From: Cytobacillus oceanisediminis
GTDB lineage: Bacteria; Bacillota; Bacilli; Bacillales; Cytobacillaceae
Reading direction: 5' to 3'
Assembly (NCBI RefSeq): GCF_007830235.1
Contig: NZ_VLKI01000001.1
Coordinates: 489,790 to 553,789 of the forward strand
DNA length: 64,000 nucleotides
The position numbers were made by a program, and so were the translations under genes. How positions within the stretch are numbered: the first letter of the stretch is position 1; each line of letters starts with the position of its first letter. This document shows, piece by piece, positions 24,419-33,900 of this stretch. Under the pieces are notes generated by a model. It did not search any database, was not told the origin of the DNA, and was given only the letters and a program-made list of their open reading frames with translations.

Positions 24419-24629
24419 TTACGCCATTTTTAAAGAAAGCACCGAAAACGGAACCCTTAAGAAAATCTGCTAAAGCCTTTCTTAATTACAAAGTCCCGTT
24501 ACCAGTTCGATTCTTCCTTCTCCGGATTCCTCTGCTATCAAGGCATCACTAAGGATGTCCGAAATCACTTTCTTCTTAAAACCCACTCATCCGTTTAAAA
24601 ATACTCCTTCGTGCGTCTACTTTTTATCC

Positions 24630-24757
24630 TTGTCCTTCTTACTGACAGCATAATTCCGATTCTTTTCTTTTACAAAATGAACCCCGCTCCCTCTCTCCAG
24701 ATCATAGCGTAAGAAAATTTTTTCGGCTGGAAATATTGTCACAAAAATTTCTTTTTT
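24630..24757 (-). pseudogene. comK-like relic: C-terminus joined to upstream DNA
   Basis: On the minus strand the relic reads LRYDLERGSGVHFVKEKNRN then YAVSKKDKDKK and a stop, clearly the C-terminus of the ComK-like protein at 40213-40800 (ERGSGVHFVKEENRNYTVSK). A 31-bp block (24669-24699) is identical to 40280-40310. Only 25 bases further on, 24725-24757 matches 41270-41302 at 31 of 33 positions, a block that lies 470 bp upstream of the intact gene. So this copy lost about 930 bp, including most of the coding region and the promoter-proximal DNA. Confidence 0.8.
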
Positions 24758-24820
24758 AAACTGCTATTCCACATCTATCACTATATGCAGCAGCAAATTA
24801 GTAGTCCGTTTAAGGTTTAT

Positions 24821-24849
24821 AAAAAGACCAGGCACATCTGCACCTGATC
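24821..24849 (-). terminator. Terminator of the phn operon
   Basis: Minus strand GATCAGG/CCTGGTC stem (one G-T pair) followed by TTTTTAT, 29 bases after phnE2. Confidence 0.75.
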
Positions 24850-24877
24850 CTAAGTAGAAATTTATATGGTTTCTTAC

Positions 24878-25735
24878 CTACGCCGCCTTTAATTTATTTT
24901 TAATTCTTATAGCAAAGAGTTCAAGGATGATGGCAACAGCAAGGATAAAGTAGGTAATCGCACCGATTTCCCTCATATCCAGATAGAAGCTGCTTGCCAT
25001 AAACATATCATATCCGATTCCCCCTGCTCCTGCGGCTGCTCCCATGGCAACAGCTACCGCAAAGTTGATCTCAAAGCGCAGGAATGTCCAGGAGATCATG
25101 TAGGTGATGGAGGATGGAATGACTGCTTGGAAAACAATTTGCCACCAGTTTGCTCCGCTTGCCTGCAGCGCTTCGATGACTCCCCTATCCAGTTCTTCAA
25201 ATGACTCGGAATAGGCCTTAATCAAGTACCCAATGGAGTGAAAGGTCATGCCGATTACAGCTGCAGTACTTCCAAGGCCGGCAGCGACCGCGAAGATGAG
25301 AACCCAAAGGACGGTCGGCACCGCTCTTATGAAAGCGACCATTCCCTTAATGATCATCGAAACCCGCTTCGAAGACAGGTTTTCAGCAGCCAGCAAACCA
25401 AAAAAGACAGCAACGACTGCTCCAAACAAGGTAGTCAAAAAGGCAAGTCCCAGTGTTACTAAGACTTGATAAAGGGCATGGCCAAAGGAAAAATGCTCTA
25501 AATGGGGCTCAAGGAATATGACTTTCAGATTGGCGAATGTCGCTATGAGCGCTTCTGTCATATCAAATTCCTTATAATCAAAGCTGTAAAAAGCATATAC
25601 CGTAAGCAAAGACAGGACCGTAAGCGTCAGCCCTATTACAATGGCCGCTTTATTGGCAGGCTTAATTTTTATCCTTTCCTCAAGTAAATGTTCAGCTGGT
25701 GCTGAAACATTATTAAGCTGTCCTTTCACCTCCAT
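24878..25735 (-). CDS. phnE2: Phosphonate ABC transporter permease PhnE (second copy)
   Basis: 285 residues, BPD-type permease with six helices. A long N-terminal cytoplasmic arm precedes the first helix (AIVIGLTLTVLSLLTVYAFY). The EAA loop is FEELDRGVIEALQASGANWW, and FLRFEINFAVAVAMGAAAGA GG is the conserved PhnE region. The start codon overlaps the stop of the first permease gene by one base. With phnE1 it forms the heteromeric channel of the phosphonate importer PhnCDE. Last gene of the operon, followed by a terminator. Confidence 0.93.
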   Translation of the reverse strand: MEVKGQLNNVSAPAEHLLEERIKIKPANKAAIVIGLTLTVLSLLTVYAFYSFDYKEFDMTEALIATFANLKVIFLEPHLEHFSFGHALYQVLVTLGLAFLTTLFGAVVAVFFGLLAAENLSSKRVSMIIKGMVAFIRAVPTVLWVLIFAVAAGLGSTAAVIGMTFHSIGYLIKAYSESFEELDRGVIEALQASGANWWQIVFQAVIPSSITYMISWTFLRFEINFAVAVAMGAAAGAGGIGYDMFMASSFYLDMREIGAITYFILAVAIILELFAIRIKNKLKAA

Positions 25736-26520
25736 TACAAAATCACCCTCCTTACATAATTGGATACATACTCAATGCATAGTATGGCGGCGATGATCAC
25801 AACCACGACCAAACTCGCGATATCATAATTCAGGCTTTTATAGTACAAGTTGAACGTAAAGCCAATTCCAGAGCCGGTCAGTAAACCAATTAAAGTCGCG
25901 CTGCGGATATTCGTTTCAATCATGAACAGGATCCAACTGATTAATGGCGAAATGCATGAAGGAATGACCGATTGAAAGATGATGGAAAAGTAACCCGCTC
26001 CCGTGGCTTTTAAGGCTTCCACTGATCCTCCGCTTACCTCGTCAATTGTTTCCGTAAAGGCCCTTGTCAAAAATCCGAATGACCCAAAGAATAAAGCAAA
26101 ATACCCTGTTAACGAGCTTTGCCCAAAGGAAAAAAGCAAAATCAGCGCCCATGCTGCAACATCGATATTCCTGAATACTGCGGCAATTCCTCTTGTGATG
26201 GCGCCAAAAAAGGCATTGACCCTCGTTGTATTGGAACCAAGAATCGCAAACAAGAGGGCGAAAACAGCCGCAACCGTCGTGGCTGCAATGGACACGAGGA
26301 GTGTTTCCTGCAGTTTTTCAAGAATTGCTGGAAGCTTCTCCAGTGATTCAGCCGTTGGATAAAAGTTTGCGAGTCCCCATTGGACAGCCTTGGGGACGGA
26401 TGTGATACCTTTTACAGCATTGTAGTCCGTCATAATCATGGCAAGGAATGTAACGGATCCAAGCAGGACAAGGAAGACGAGTGTGTTTCGCTGCTTTTTT
26501 GCAAAGATATCAGCCTGCAT
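25735..26520 (-). CDS. phnE1: Phosphonate ABC transporter permease PhnE (first copy)
   Basis: 261 residues from the ATG at 26520, where GGAGG lies four bases upstream inside the end of phnC; the open frame extends to 26538. Six helices; EAA loop TETIDEVSGGSVEALKATGA; FMIETNIRSATLIGLLTGSG is typical PhnE. Overlaps phnC by 11 bases and phnE2 by one. Many Gram-positive phosphonate importers have two PhnE subunits, as here. Confidence 0.92.
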   Translation of the reverse strand: MQADIFAKKQRNTLVFLVLLGSVTFLAMIMTDYNAVKGITSVPKAVQWGLANFYPTAESLEKLPAILEKLQETLLVSIAATTVAAVFALLFAILGSNTTRVNAFFGAITRGIAAVFRNIDVAAWALILLFSFGQSSLTGYFALFFGSFGFLTRAFTETIDEVSGGSVEALKATGAGYFSIIFQSVIPSCISPLISWILFMIETNIRSATLIGLLTGSGIGFTFNLYYKSLNYDIASLVVVVIIAAILCIEYVSNYVRRVIL

Positions 26521-27295
26521 GGATGCCTCCAATGTCAAAGATTAACTCATCCGCTTCAGAGCCATAAATGCGCTGAATGTCTTCAGGAGTCATATTTTCT
26601 GCGGGTCCATTATAAACGACCTGTCCGCTGTTAATGCCGATGATTCGATCCGAATACTTGATAGCCACATCTACCTGATGAAGATTTACAATCACGGTAA
26701 TGCCCATGGTCGTTGAAATCTTCTTCAAGTGGTCCATGATGACCTTAGCTGAATTGGGGTCCAGTGATGCAATCGGTTCATCGCATAAAAGCATCCGCGG
26801 ATTTTGGATAAGGGCGCGGGCAATGCCTACTCGCTGCTTTTGCCCGCCGCTTAATTGGTCTGCACGCTTATAGATCATTTCCTTCAACCCAAGCACGTTG
26901 AGAATCCTGACTGCCTGCTGTTTTTCCTCCTGGCTGTATAGCCCAAGCACCCCGGCCATTGTTGACTTTGTTCCCAATTTGCCGTGAAGGGTATTTTCAA
27001 TGACAGATAAACGATTCACCAAATTGTAATGCTGAAAGATCATGCCGATTTTCGTTCGCACCTGTTTTAATTCTTTCTTCTTCAGGTTCAAAACACTTTT
27101 ATCCTGAAAGCGAATTTCCCCGCCGGTTGCATCGATCATGCGATTAATGCAGCGGAGAAGAGTGGATTTCCCTGCTCCAGAAGGGCCGATAATCGTGACA
27201 AACTCTCCCTCCTGGACCGAGAAATTCACATCCGACAATGCTTTTGAATGCTTTCCAAATTGCTTTGTCAGTTGATTAACTTCCAATAATGCCAT
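26510..27295 (-). CDS. phnC: Phosphonate ABC transporter ATPase PhnC
   Basis: 261-residue ABC ATPase: Walker A GPSGAGKSTLLRC near 37-49, Q-loop FQHYNLV, signature LSGGQKQRVGIARALIQNPR near 147-166, Walker B MLLCDEPIASLD, and H-loop VNLHQVD. Powers import of phosphonates bound by PhnD through PhnE1/E2. 22 bases after phnD. Close to the usual PhnC length. Confidence 0.94.
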   Translation of the reverse strand: MALLEVNQLTKQFGKHSKALSDVNFSVQEGEFVTIIGPSGAGKSTLLRCINRMIDATGGEIRFQDKSVLNLKKKELKQVRTKIGMIFQHYNLVNRLSVIENTLHGKLGTKSTMAGVLGLYSQEEKQQAVRILNVLGLKEMIYKRADQLSGGQKQRVGIARALIQNPRMLLCDEPIASLDPNSAKVIMDHLKKISTTMGITVIVNLHQVDVAIKYSDRIIGINSGQVVYNGPAENMTPEDIQRIYGSEADELIFDIGGIHAG

Positions 27296-27317
27296 GCGTT
27301 AACCCCTCCTTATCCAT

Positions 27318-28352
27318 TTATTTTGCAAGCTCACGGATCGGGTTAAACCACTCATCTTCCACTTCCACCAACCGCTCCTTACCAGACTTTTTGCTGAATA
27401 GACCGGAAAATTCATAGTCCTCTGGCACAAAGATTTTTTCATTATTTGCCACTTCATCTGAAGTCATAATTTCAAGCAGCATCTTCTGGTCTTCTTCGCT
27501 TACTGTGCCTGTATTGATAACAAATGGTGCATTTAACACAGGCGTTACAGAGATCAAACTGAATTCTTTCCCGGCAACCGTGTTAAGCGGCTCGGCTGCA
27601 TCTTCCTTCACTTTATATACAGCGCCTGGCTCGTTCACTTCACCGTCTGCCAATTCAATATAGTTGTTTACACATGTATCACAGAATGCCGCGACATCCG
27701 CTTTGCCGCTTAATAAATTTACTGCAGAACCCTGGTGGGAGCCTCCAAATAGCACCTCGCTAAAGAACTTGTCCTCTCCGCCCTCAAGCAAATCCTCTGC
27801 TGTTAAACTCTTAAACTCTTTTTTTTCGGTAAAGTAATCTGTTATCCCGGTAGATGGGACCTTGAACCCTGATGTTGAACTATTGGAAACAAATGAGAAT
27901 CGCTTTCCATTAATATTGTCAATCGCAAACTCATCGCCATTCTTATATTGATCCGTATTTTCTTTCTCTACTGCCAGCCAGCTGTAATAAACAGCATCCT
28001 CCAAAGTACCTGACTCGCCGCTGGGAACAACTAATGGAAGAACCTTATCATTTTTGTTATTTGCTTCTATGAATCCTTGTGCGCCCAGGAAGGCCATATC
28101 TGCGTTGCCGTTTGCAATGGCTTCGATCGCAACAATGTAATCAGTCGTTGTTTGATGCTCTACCTTCTTGCCCGTTTTCTCTTTTATCATTTTTCCAATC
28201 TCTTCACGGGCTTCAACCAGATCAGCTCCTGATTCATTCGGAAGCCATGCAATTGTCAGCGTATCGTCACTTTCCGAATTGGCTGTAAATGAACAGCCTG
28301 CAAATACTACAGTCATAGCCATACAAAGTAACATTAATGCCAATTTTTTCAT
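27318..28352 (-). CDS. phnD: Phosphonate-binding lipoprotein PhnD
   Basis: 344 residues. Lipoprotein signal ending VFAGC (Cys20), then a phosphate/phosphonate-binding type II periplasmic fold: LTIAWLPNESGADLVEAREE, DMAFLGAQGFIEANNKNDK, then FSFVSNSSTSGFKVPSTGI, the anion-binding Ser/Thr loop typical of PhnD/PtxB. It carries phosphonates to PhnCE1E2 on the outer membrane face. A 118-bp gap to phnL allows a secondary promoter, but none is convincing. Confidence 0.93.
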   Translation of the reverse strand: MKKLALMLLCMAMTVVFAGCSFTANSESDDTLTIAWLPNESGADLVEAREEIGKMIKEKTGKKVEHQTTTDYIVAIEAIANGNADMAFLGAQGFIEANNKNDKVLPLVVPSGESGTLEDAVYYSWLAVEKENTDQYKNGDEFAIDNINGKRFSFVSNSSTSGFKVPSTGITDYFTEKKEFKSLTAEDLLEGGEDKFFSEVLFGGSHQGSAVNLLSGKADVAAFCDTCVNNYIELADGEVNEPGAVYKVKEDAAEPLNTVAGKEFSLISVTPVLNAPFVINTGTVSEEDQKMLLEIMTSDEVANNEKIFVPEDYEFSGLFSKKSGKERLVEVEDEWFNPIRELAK

Positions 28353-28470
28353 GATTTTTCCCCTCTCTTATTTGGAAAGCTTTTTAATATTACCATCGAC
28401 CTAACTATATCGAATGATTATGAATCTACTGATAAGGAATCGTGATGAATCGTAAAGCATTGGTAAAAGA

Positions 28471-29175
28471 TTAGCTTGATAATGTAAAAGCGCCATTGTG
28501 CATGTTGTATTCCCTGTCAACCAAATTGTTCATAAACTCAAGATCATGGAAGATTCCAAGCATGGTTGTGCCCTCCTTCATCAATTGTTCGATCAGAATT
28601 TTAACCTTCAGCTTCGAGACATAATCCAGGCTGGCTGTTGGCTCGTCCAGAAGCAGGAGTCTTGGTTTTTTGACCATAGCCCGTGCAATATTCAGCCTGA
28701 GCTTTTCCCCTCCTGAAAATGTGCCGGGGTAGCTGTCCCAAAGCTCCTGATCCAGCTCGAAATGCAAAAGGATCTTTTCCGTCTCCCTTTCTGCCATTTT
28801 ATAATCCGCCCCCATTTCAAGGATCGCTTGCTTCACAAGCTGCCTGGCTGTCGTTCTTGGCATAACATTTAAAAATTGCGACACATAGCCAATTTCATGC
28901 TGTCGCAGGTATATCATTTGTCTATTTGATGCATCCGCAAGATTAATGGGGCCAAATTTTTTGGAGTTATACCAAATACTTCCCTGCTGAAGCCTGTACG
29001 TTCCGTAAATACACTTTAAAATCGTGGATTTGCCGCTTCCGCTTTTTCCGGTAATCCCGATAAATTCCCCTTCCTTCAGCATGATATCAATGCCGCTTAA
29101 TGCACGGATATTTTTGCCCAGATTATGGAGGGTAAATGATTTTTCAAGATCCTTGATTTCCAATAGATTTTCCAT
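28471..29175 (-). CDS. phnL: C-P lyase ABC-type subunit PhnL
   Basis: 234 residues, ABC ATPase fold without membrane partner: Walker A TGKSGSGKSTILKCIYG near 40-56, signature FSGGEKLRLNIARAMVKKPR, Walker B LLLLDEPTASLD, H-loop GIFHDLEFM. PhnL belongs to the C-P lyase pathway and acts with PhnG-H-I in forming the 5-triphosphoribosyl-alpha-1-phosphonate intermediate. Here it lies downstream of phnM, an order differing from E. coli (K-L-M). Confidence 0.92.
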   Translation of the reverse strand: MENLLEIKDLEKSFTLHNLGKNIRALSGIDIMLKEGEFIGITGKSGSGKSTILKCIYGTYRLQQGSIWYNSKKFGPINLADASNRQMIYLRQHEIGYVSQFLNVMPRTTARQLVKQAILEMGADYKMAERETEKILLHFELDQELWDSYPGTFSGGEKLRLNIARAMVKKPRLLLLDEPTASLDYVSKLKVKILIEQLMKEGTTMLGIFHDLEFMNNLVDREYNMHNGAFTLSS

Positions 29176-29217
29176 TAATCCACCTGCTTTCTGCCAGTGT
29201 TGTACTTAGAAACAGCG

Positions 29218-30396
29218 CTAAATTCTGTAATTTGTTTTTTGGATCAGCTTCCCGTCCACAAATACTCCAGTGATGACCGGGAAATCATCAGCTATTTTTT
29301 CAATGATCAGCAGATCCGCTTTTTTTCCGATTTCAATTGAACCGATTTCTTCGTCCATTTTCACCGCTTTTGCCGGATTAATAGTTACTAGCCTAATCAT
29401 GTCAGCCAGGTCCATACCATAGGTATTAACCAGCTCAAAAATCGAGTGCAGCATGGCTGCCGGATAATAGTCACTGCACAAAATATCAATCGAATCATTT
29501 TGAATCGCTTCTGCAGCACCCAGATTTCCGCTGTGCGAGCCTCCCAGCAGCACATTTGGCGCACCGGCAACGGTATACATGCCAAGCACCTTCGCCCTGT
29601 ATGCCACCTCCTGGGTGATCGGGAATTCACTAATCGTCGTGCCAAAACTGCGGACAAGGTCCAATTTTTCAAAACTGTCATCATCATGGGAGGCAACCGC
29701 GATATTATGTTTATGCGCATACTGGGCAATTTCCCTCATGTCTTCAACAGTCAGCTTCTCCTTTGTCTGGTGATTGCGAATCAACACATCAATGGCTGCA
29801 TCGCTCATACTGTTATAGCTTTTCACCGTGTTCCGGTAGACTTCCAGGTGGCGGTACTGCCCTTGCCCCGGTGTATGATCCATAAAGGATATTAAATGCA
29901 CCTTGTCTTCGCTTATGTAGTTTTTAAGATTCTCAATTTCTTCAACATTATCAATCTCCATTCTTGCATGAAATCGATGGCGCACTAGATGCTTGATAGT
30001 ATGGGTCTCATCAATCAAGTCAATGAGCTTCCTGACATTTTCCGGTTCCCGGATCGGTTTATACGCATACTCTGTTTCTTTATAAAGAGACAGTGAATGG
30101 AACATGGTTGTAATCCCATGGGAAATGAGCTCCTTCTCCGCTTCTCTTAAACTTAGGTTAAAGTTCATTAAAGAAGTTGGCCTTGGAGCTGCCATATGTT
30201 CAATATAGTCTGAATGGATATCGATAAAGCCTGGCGAGACATAGCCGCCTTCCGCATCAATTATTTCTGTATCCTCTCCAAACATCATTTCACCCTTTGG
30301 AGCGATCCTGGCGATTCGGTCATCCTCAATAAGCAGATCATAGCCTTGTAAAACCGTATCCTCTGTAATTAGCTTTCCATTTGTAATGACGTACAA
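29218..30396 (-). CDS. phnM: RPnTP hydrolase PhnM
   Basis: 392 residues, amidohydrolase superfamily. The start of the metal site is PGFIDIHSDYIEHMAAPRPT, with the typical PhnM HSD instead of HxH; later LISFMDHTPGQGQYR, NIAVASHDDDSFEKL and ILCSDYYPAAML supply the remaining ligands. It removes pyrophosphate from 5-triphosphoribosyl-1-phosphonate to give the PhnJ substrate. 43 bases after phnK. Confidence 0.94.
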   Translation of the reverse strand: MYVITNGKLITEDTVLQGYDLLIEDDRIARIAPKGEMMFGEDTEIIDAEGGYVSPGFIDIHSDYIEHMAAPRPTSLMNFNLSLREAEKELISHGITTMFHSLSLYKETEYAYKPIREPENVRKLIDLIDETHTIKHLVRHRFHARMEIDNVEEIENLKNYISEDKVHLISFMDHTPGQGQYRHLEVYRNTVKSYNSMSDAAIDVLIRNHQTKEKLTVEDMREIAQYAHKHNIAVASHDDDSFEKLDLVRSFGTTISEFPITQEVAYRAKVLGMYTVAGAPNVLLGGSHSGNLGAAEAIQNDSIDILCSDYYPAAMLHSIFELVNTYGMDLADMIRLVTINPAKAVKMDEEIGSIEIGKKADLLIIEKIADDFPVITGVFVDGKLIQKTNYRI

Positions 30397-30439
30397 AATG
30401 CTTCCCCCTTATGAATGGTTTTTTACATTGAAGGCAAGC

Positions 30440-31285
30440 TTACAGGAGCGAATGAACCAATTGCTGTGTAAAGGCATGCTGAGGATCTTCGAGTATTTGA
30501 TCCGTCAGCCCCTGCTCAATGACTTGCCCATCCAGCATGACCATGGTTCTGTCTGCGAGCATCCTAATAACTCCTAAATCATGCGAAACCAGCACAATAC
30601 TAATATTCAATTCTCGCTGCAGGCTCTTAATTAAATCCAAAACACTTGCCTGTACCGATAAATCCAATCCTGTCGTGACCTCATCTAAGAGAAGGATGGG
30701 CGGGTTATTGGAAAGGGCTTTGGCAATTTGGACACGCTGCTGCATGCCGCCTGAAAAATTCTTTGGCGCTTCTTTGCTGCGATGAATAGGTATATTCACC
30801 TTGCCGAGCAGATCAGTTCCTCTTGCTTCCATCATTTCCACGTTTCTGCTTCCGGCTGCAATCAGTTTCTCGGCAATATTTCCAATCGATGAAAAATCTA
30901 TTTTCAATCCTAATAGAGGGTTTTGATACACTTTCCCCATTAAGTTGTTCCGGATATATCTTTTTTGCTGTGAAGATTCCTGGAAGAGATTTTTCAGCCC
31001 ATTTTGATAGGAAGAAATATAAGCCTCTCCGGAGGTAGCCTCCTGGTCAAAGTATAGGCATTGCATCAAAGTGGATTTTCCGCTTCCGCTCTCCCCTACA
31101 ACTCCGAGCACTTCTCCCGGATATACATCAAAGGAGACATCCCTGCATGCGAAGACGGTGCCGCACACCTTGCAGTAATTTTTTATCAAGGCATCCGGCT
31201 CAGGATTCGTGCAATGGGCACAGCCAGTGCCAAATTGTTTGTTTAAATGTTTAATAGATAAAACAGGAACCTCAAATTCAGTCAT
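30440..31285 (-). CDS. phnK: C-P lyase ABC-type subunit PhnK with a Cys4 insertion
   Basis: 281 residues, longer than E. coli PhnK (252). ABC ATPase motifs: Walker A GVVGESGSGKSTLMQC near 61-76, signature FSGGMQQRVQIAKALSNNPP, Walker B ILLLDEVTTGLD, H-loop VLVSHDLGV. Residues 22-41 insert two CxxC pairs (CAHC, CKVC), a probable zinc ribbon absent from the E. coli protein. PhnK docks on the PhnG-H-I-J core and is required for C-P bond cleavage in vivo. Starts directly after the phnJ stop. Confidence 0.93.
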   Translation of the reverse strand: MTEFEVPVLSIKHLNKQFGTGCAHCTNPEPDALIKNYCKVCGTVFACRDVSFDVYPGEVLGVVGESGSGKSTLMQCLYFDQEATSGEAYISSYQNGLKNLFQESSQQKRYIRNNLMGKVYQNPLLGLKIDFSSIGNIAEKLIAAGSRNVEMMEARGTDLLGKVNIPIHRSKEAPKNFSGGMQQRVQIAKALSNNPPILLLDEVTTGLDLSVQASVLDLIKSLQRELNISIVLVSHDLGVIRMLADRTMVMLDGQVIEQGLTDQILEDPQHAFTQQLVHSLL

Positions 31286-32143
31286 TTAATTCACTCCTGC
31301 TTTTTCGGCTTTATTTAAAACTTCATAACAGTAGCCCGTATCATTGCATTGATAATAGGTTTCTCCTGTACCCTCATCAATCAGCTCATCCAGGAACACT
31401 CCCTCAGAGCCGCATAATCTGCAGCATTTCCCTTCAAAGCTTTCCCCTTCAAATGGATAATCTTCAAAATCAAGGGAGACGATCTTCGTGAAAGGCGGGA
31501 CGGCATACACCTTTTTTTCCCGTCCTGCTCCCAATAAAATAAGCGCTTCATTTTCGTCCATTTTATGATTATCAAACCGGGGGATCGGGCTTGGTGCCAT
31601 CACATAGCGGTCATGCACCATGACCGGATGGTCTGCTCCTGTCGTCATGCTTCCATATTTCATAATCTGTTCAAATAGCATGAGCCATGCCCCGCTATAT
31701 TCTTTTTCTGCATGAAGCTTTTTGGTTTCATGCTCACTTGGTTCGAAGTAACGAAGCGGTTCAGGGAGCGGCACCTGCAGCACAAGAATTTGCTCCTTTT
31801 TTAGAGGGACCTCCGGAATCCTGTGCCGCGATTGAATAATCGTTGCCTCAGAAGCAGATTCCGTTAGCTGTACGCCCGTCGTATCGGAGACAAGCTTTTT
31901 GATGCTGACGGCATTCACCGATTCATCAGACCCCTGATCGATTACCTTTAAGACATCTTTCTTCCCTATTAAAGCGAGTGTCAGCTGGAGTCCTCCAGTT
32001 CCCCAGCCTCTTCCGATCGGCATTTCCCTTGAAGCAAAAGGAACCTGATAGCCAGGGATCGCAATCGCTTTTAAGGTGGCTCTTCTGATCTCCCTTTTCG
32101 AACCTTCATCAAAGAAAGCAAAATTATAGGCTGTGTTCATCAT
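31286..32143 (-). CDS. phnJ: C-P lyase PhnJ (radical SAM, alpha-D-ribose 1-methylphosphonate 5-phosphate lyase)
   Basis: 285 residues. The iron-sulfur motif is C-x2-C-x21-C-x5-C at Cys241, 244, 266 and 272, the same spacing and numbering as E. coli PhnJ. GYQVPFASREMPIGRGWGTG holds the glycine-rich region where the glycyl radical forms in E. coli. It cleaves the C-P bond to release an alkane and 5-phosphoribosyl-1,2-cyclic phosphate, in complex with PhnG-H-I. Its ATG overlaps the phnI stop (ATGA). Confidence 0.96.
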   Translation of the reverse strand: MMNTAYNFAFFDEGSKREIRRATLKAIAIPGYQVPFASREMPIGRGWGTGGLQLTLALIGKKDVLKVIDQGSDESVNAVSIKKLVSDTTGVQLTESASEATIIQSRHRIPEVPLKKEQILVLQVPLPEPLRYFEPSEHETKKLHAEKEYSGAWLMLFEQIMKYGSMTTGADHPVMVHDRYVMAPSPIPRFDNHKMDENEALILLGAGREKKVYAVPPFTKIVSLDFEDYPFEGESFEGKCCRLCGSEGVFLDELIDEGTGETYYQCNDTGYCYEVLNKAEKAGVN

Positions 32144-33276
32144 CTTCTCACCTCTTGCCTTTCTGCAGTTTCTTCCTCAGAGTTCTTTGTTTTTCTGACA
32201 CGATCAAGCTTTGATTGGAACGTGACATAATGGGGCATTTTCAAATGTGAAATAAAGCCGGTCGATTCCACAGAGTCAATATGATACAGTACAAATTCTT
32301 CATTATGGCTTGGGAAGCTATTATCGGGATGCTCCAGGCAATTATCGAGAATGGCCATGGCGATCGCTTTCGTCTCGTTCTGCCCAAAGCACAGTCCATA
32401 GCCAATTTCAAACTCCAATTCTTTTCTTCCGTTCTCCTTTTCGGCCATAAACGGCATCAGCATTTCCGCTTCTGTTGCTTTTACATCGCCAATATAATAG
32501 TCATCTTCCTCACTGCCCACTTCATTCGGATGGCCGACATAGACAGGCAAATTCCCGACTCTCAGCTCTCCGACAGTGGGATGAAGTGCCCCGTAGCCTC
32601 TGATGACGGCATAAGCTAGTGAGGTAACAGCTCCCGTCTGCCCTCTTGTCAGGATTTGCAAACGCTGGCTTCGGTTTGATGGAAACTCCAGGCTTTCTCT
32701 TGTCACATCATCCGGTTCAGTATCATTGTTCTCACGGAGCGGAATTAAGCCCTCTTTACGCAGATAATCCAACACCTTTGGCAAAAGGATATCCGGAGCA
32801 TCCAGCTTTTCTTCATTTAATCTGTTTTCTGCCTCATATTCAGTCAGCCATTCCCGGATCAGCTCTTCCGTTTCCTTCATTAGGCCAAAATCGAGAAGCC
32901 TGTGAGTATAATCGGTAGTTGCACCTAAGATCTGGCCACCTGGAATATCTTTAAAGCTGGCTGAAATCCGGCGTTCAACCTTCATCTGCTCGGATTCAAT
33001 GATTTGTGAGCAGTGCTTCCTTGGCAAGGTTGACCGGTATGCCCGCAGCAGGAATATCGCTTCTTCCGGATTCCCTTCAGCCTGCTTAATTGCTAATGCT
33101 GCAAGGGGTTCATTGTATAAGCTGCTTTCTGACATGACCTGGTCGATTAACCCTCTCATGCCAGCCTCAATTTTTTCTGTTTCCAATACTTGCTGCTTCT
33201 GCAGCCTTTCATACTTCAACCGTTTAACCGATTCTTTAATCGCATGAGTTCCGCCCTTTACCGCTACATAACCCAT
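32140..33276 (-). CDS. phnI: C-P lyase core subunit PhnI
   Basis: 378 residues (E. coli 354). Typical PhnI start MGYVAVKGGTHAIKESVKRL, then SLYNEPLAALAIKQAEGNPE and EAIFLLRAYRSTLPR, TRGQTGAVTSLAYAVIRGYG and VGHPNEVGSEEDDYYIGDVK. PhnI is the nucleosidase-like subunit which, with PhnG-H-L, displaces adenine from ATP with phosphonate. It overlaps phnH by 13 bases and phnJ by four, consistent with a tightly coupled G-H-I-J complex operon. Confidence 0.95.
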   Translation of the reverse strand: MGYVAVKGGTHAIKESVKRLKYERLQKQQVLETEKIEAGMRGLIDQVMSESSLYNEPLAALAIKQAEGNPEEAIFLLRAYRSTLPRKHCSQIIESEQMKVERRISASFKDIPGGQILGATTDYTHRLLDFGLMKETEELIREWLTEYEAENRLNEEKLDAPDILLPKVLDYLRKEGLIPLRENNDTEPDDVTRESLEFPSNRSQRLQILTRGQTGAVTSLAYAVIRGYGALHPTVGELRVGNLPVYVGHPNEVGSEEDDYYIGDVKATEAEMLMPFMAEKENGRKELEFEIGYGLCFGQNETKAIAMAILDNCLEHPDNSFPSHNEEFVLYHIDSVESTGFISHLKMPHYVTFQSKLDRVRKTKNSEEETAERQEVRR

Positions 33277-33884
33277 TCATTCATCACCACCCTTTTTTCT
33301 GTTACTTGAGTTGTTCTGGGCAAGGATAAAAGCTGATTGTTTTGGTCAACAAATATGAGGTCAACCCCAACTGGATACTCCTTATTTTTTTCTTCTCGTC
33401 TTCGTATCCAATTCCCATCCATTTCCACATTGACTGGGGTGCTAGTCTGAATGCCCGGCCCCTTTAAAACGAGATGGTCACCGTCCCTGATGGCCCCTGT
33501 TTCTGCGATAATGACGGCAGATTTATGAGGGTTTAAGTACGTCCCGGGATTTGCTCTTTGAATGGCATCCTCCAATGAACCTTCCTCGGCATCGTCAAGG
33601 ATAAATAGATAATCCGCCTGATCAGCCTCTGCCGTTTTGGCGAAGGTTAACTGATTTAATTCTTTTTCTGCCCTGTCCGCATTGGCAGAGAACACTTTAA
33701 ACGTTACCTCAGGGTCCAGCAGTGTTAATGCCAGCAGCAGGAGTGAATGGGAGCAGCCTGTCTCATTCTCTCCATCCAACAATGCTGCCTCTTTCCCCAG
33801 GTCTGTAATCAGCCCGGGCCGTGAAGTGGAATCGACTAATTTTCTATACACAGATTGCAGGTCATGAACGATATCTAGCTTCAA
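33264..33884 (-). CDS. phnH: C-P lyase core subunit PhnH
   Basis: 206 residues from TTG 33884, which sits seven bases after GGGGGAG and gives the usual start (L)KLDIVHDLQSVYRKLVDSTS; the open frame to 33920 overlaps phnG and lacks a ribosome site. PhnH is a structural, PLP-fold-like dimer subunit of the core complex. SRPGLITDLGKEAALL, CSHSLLLLALTLLDPEVTFK and FILDDAEEGSLEDAIQRANP are conserved blocks. Confidence 0.93.
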   Translation of the reverse strand: MKLDIVHDLQSVYRKLVDSTSRPGLITDLGKEAALLDGENETGCSHSLLLLALTLLDPEVTFKVFSANADRAEKELNQLTFAKTAEADQADYLFILDDAEEGSLEDAIQRANPGTYLNPHKSAVIIAETGAIRDGDHLVLKGPGIQTSTPVNVEMDGNWIRRREEKNKEYPVGVDLIFVDQNNQLLSLPRTTQVTEKRVVMNEWVM

Positions 33885-33900
33885 CTCTTCTCCCCCTCTA

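Noticed and set aside
29397..29895. Long open frames on both strands inside phnM
   Set aside because: Shadow frames of a clearly identified, motif-complete phnM gene; no initiation signals.
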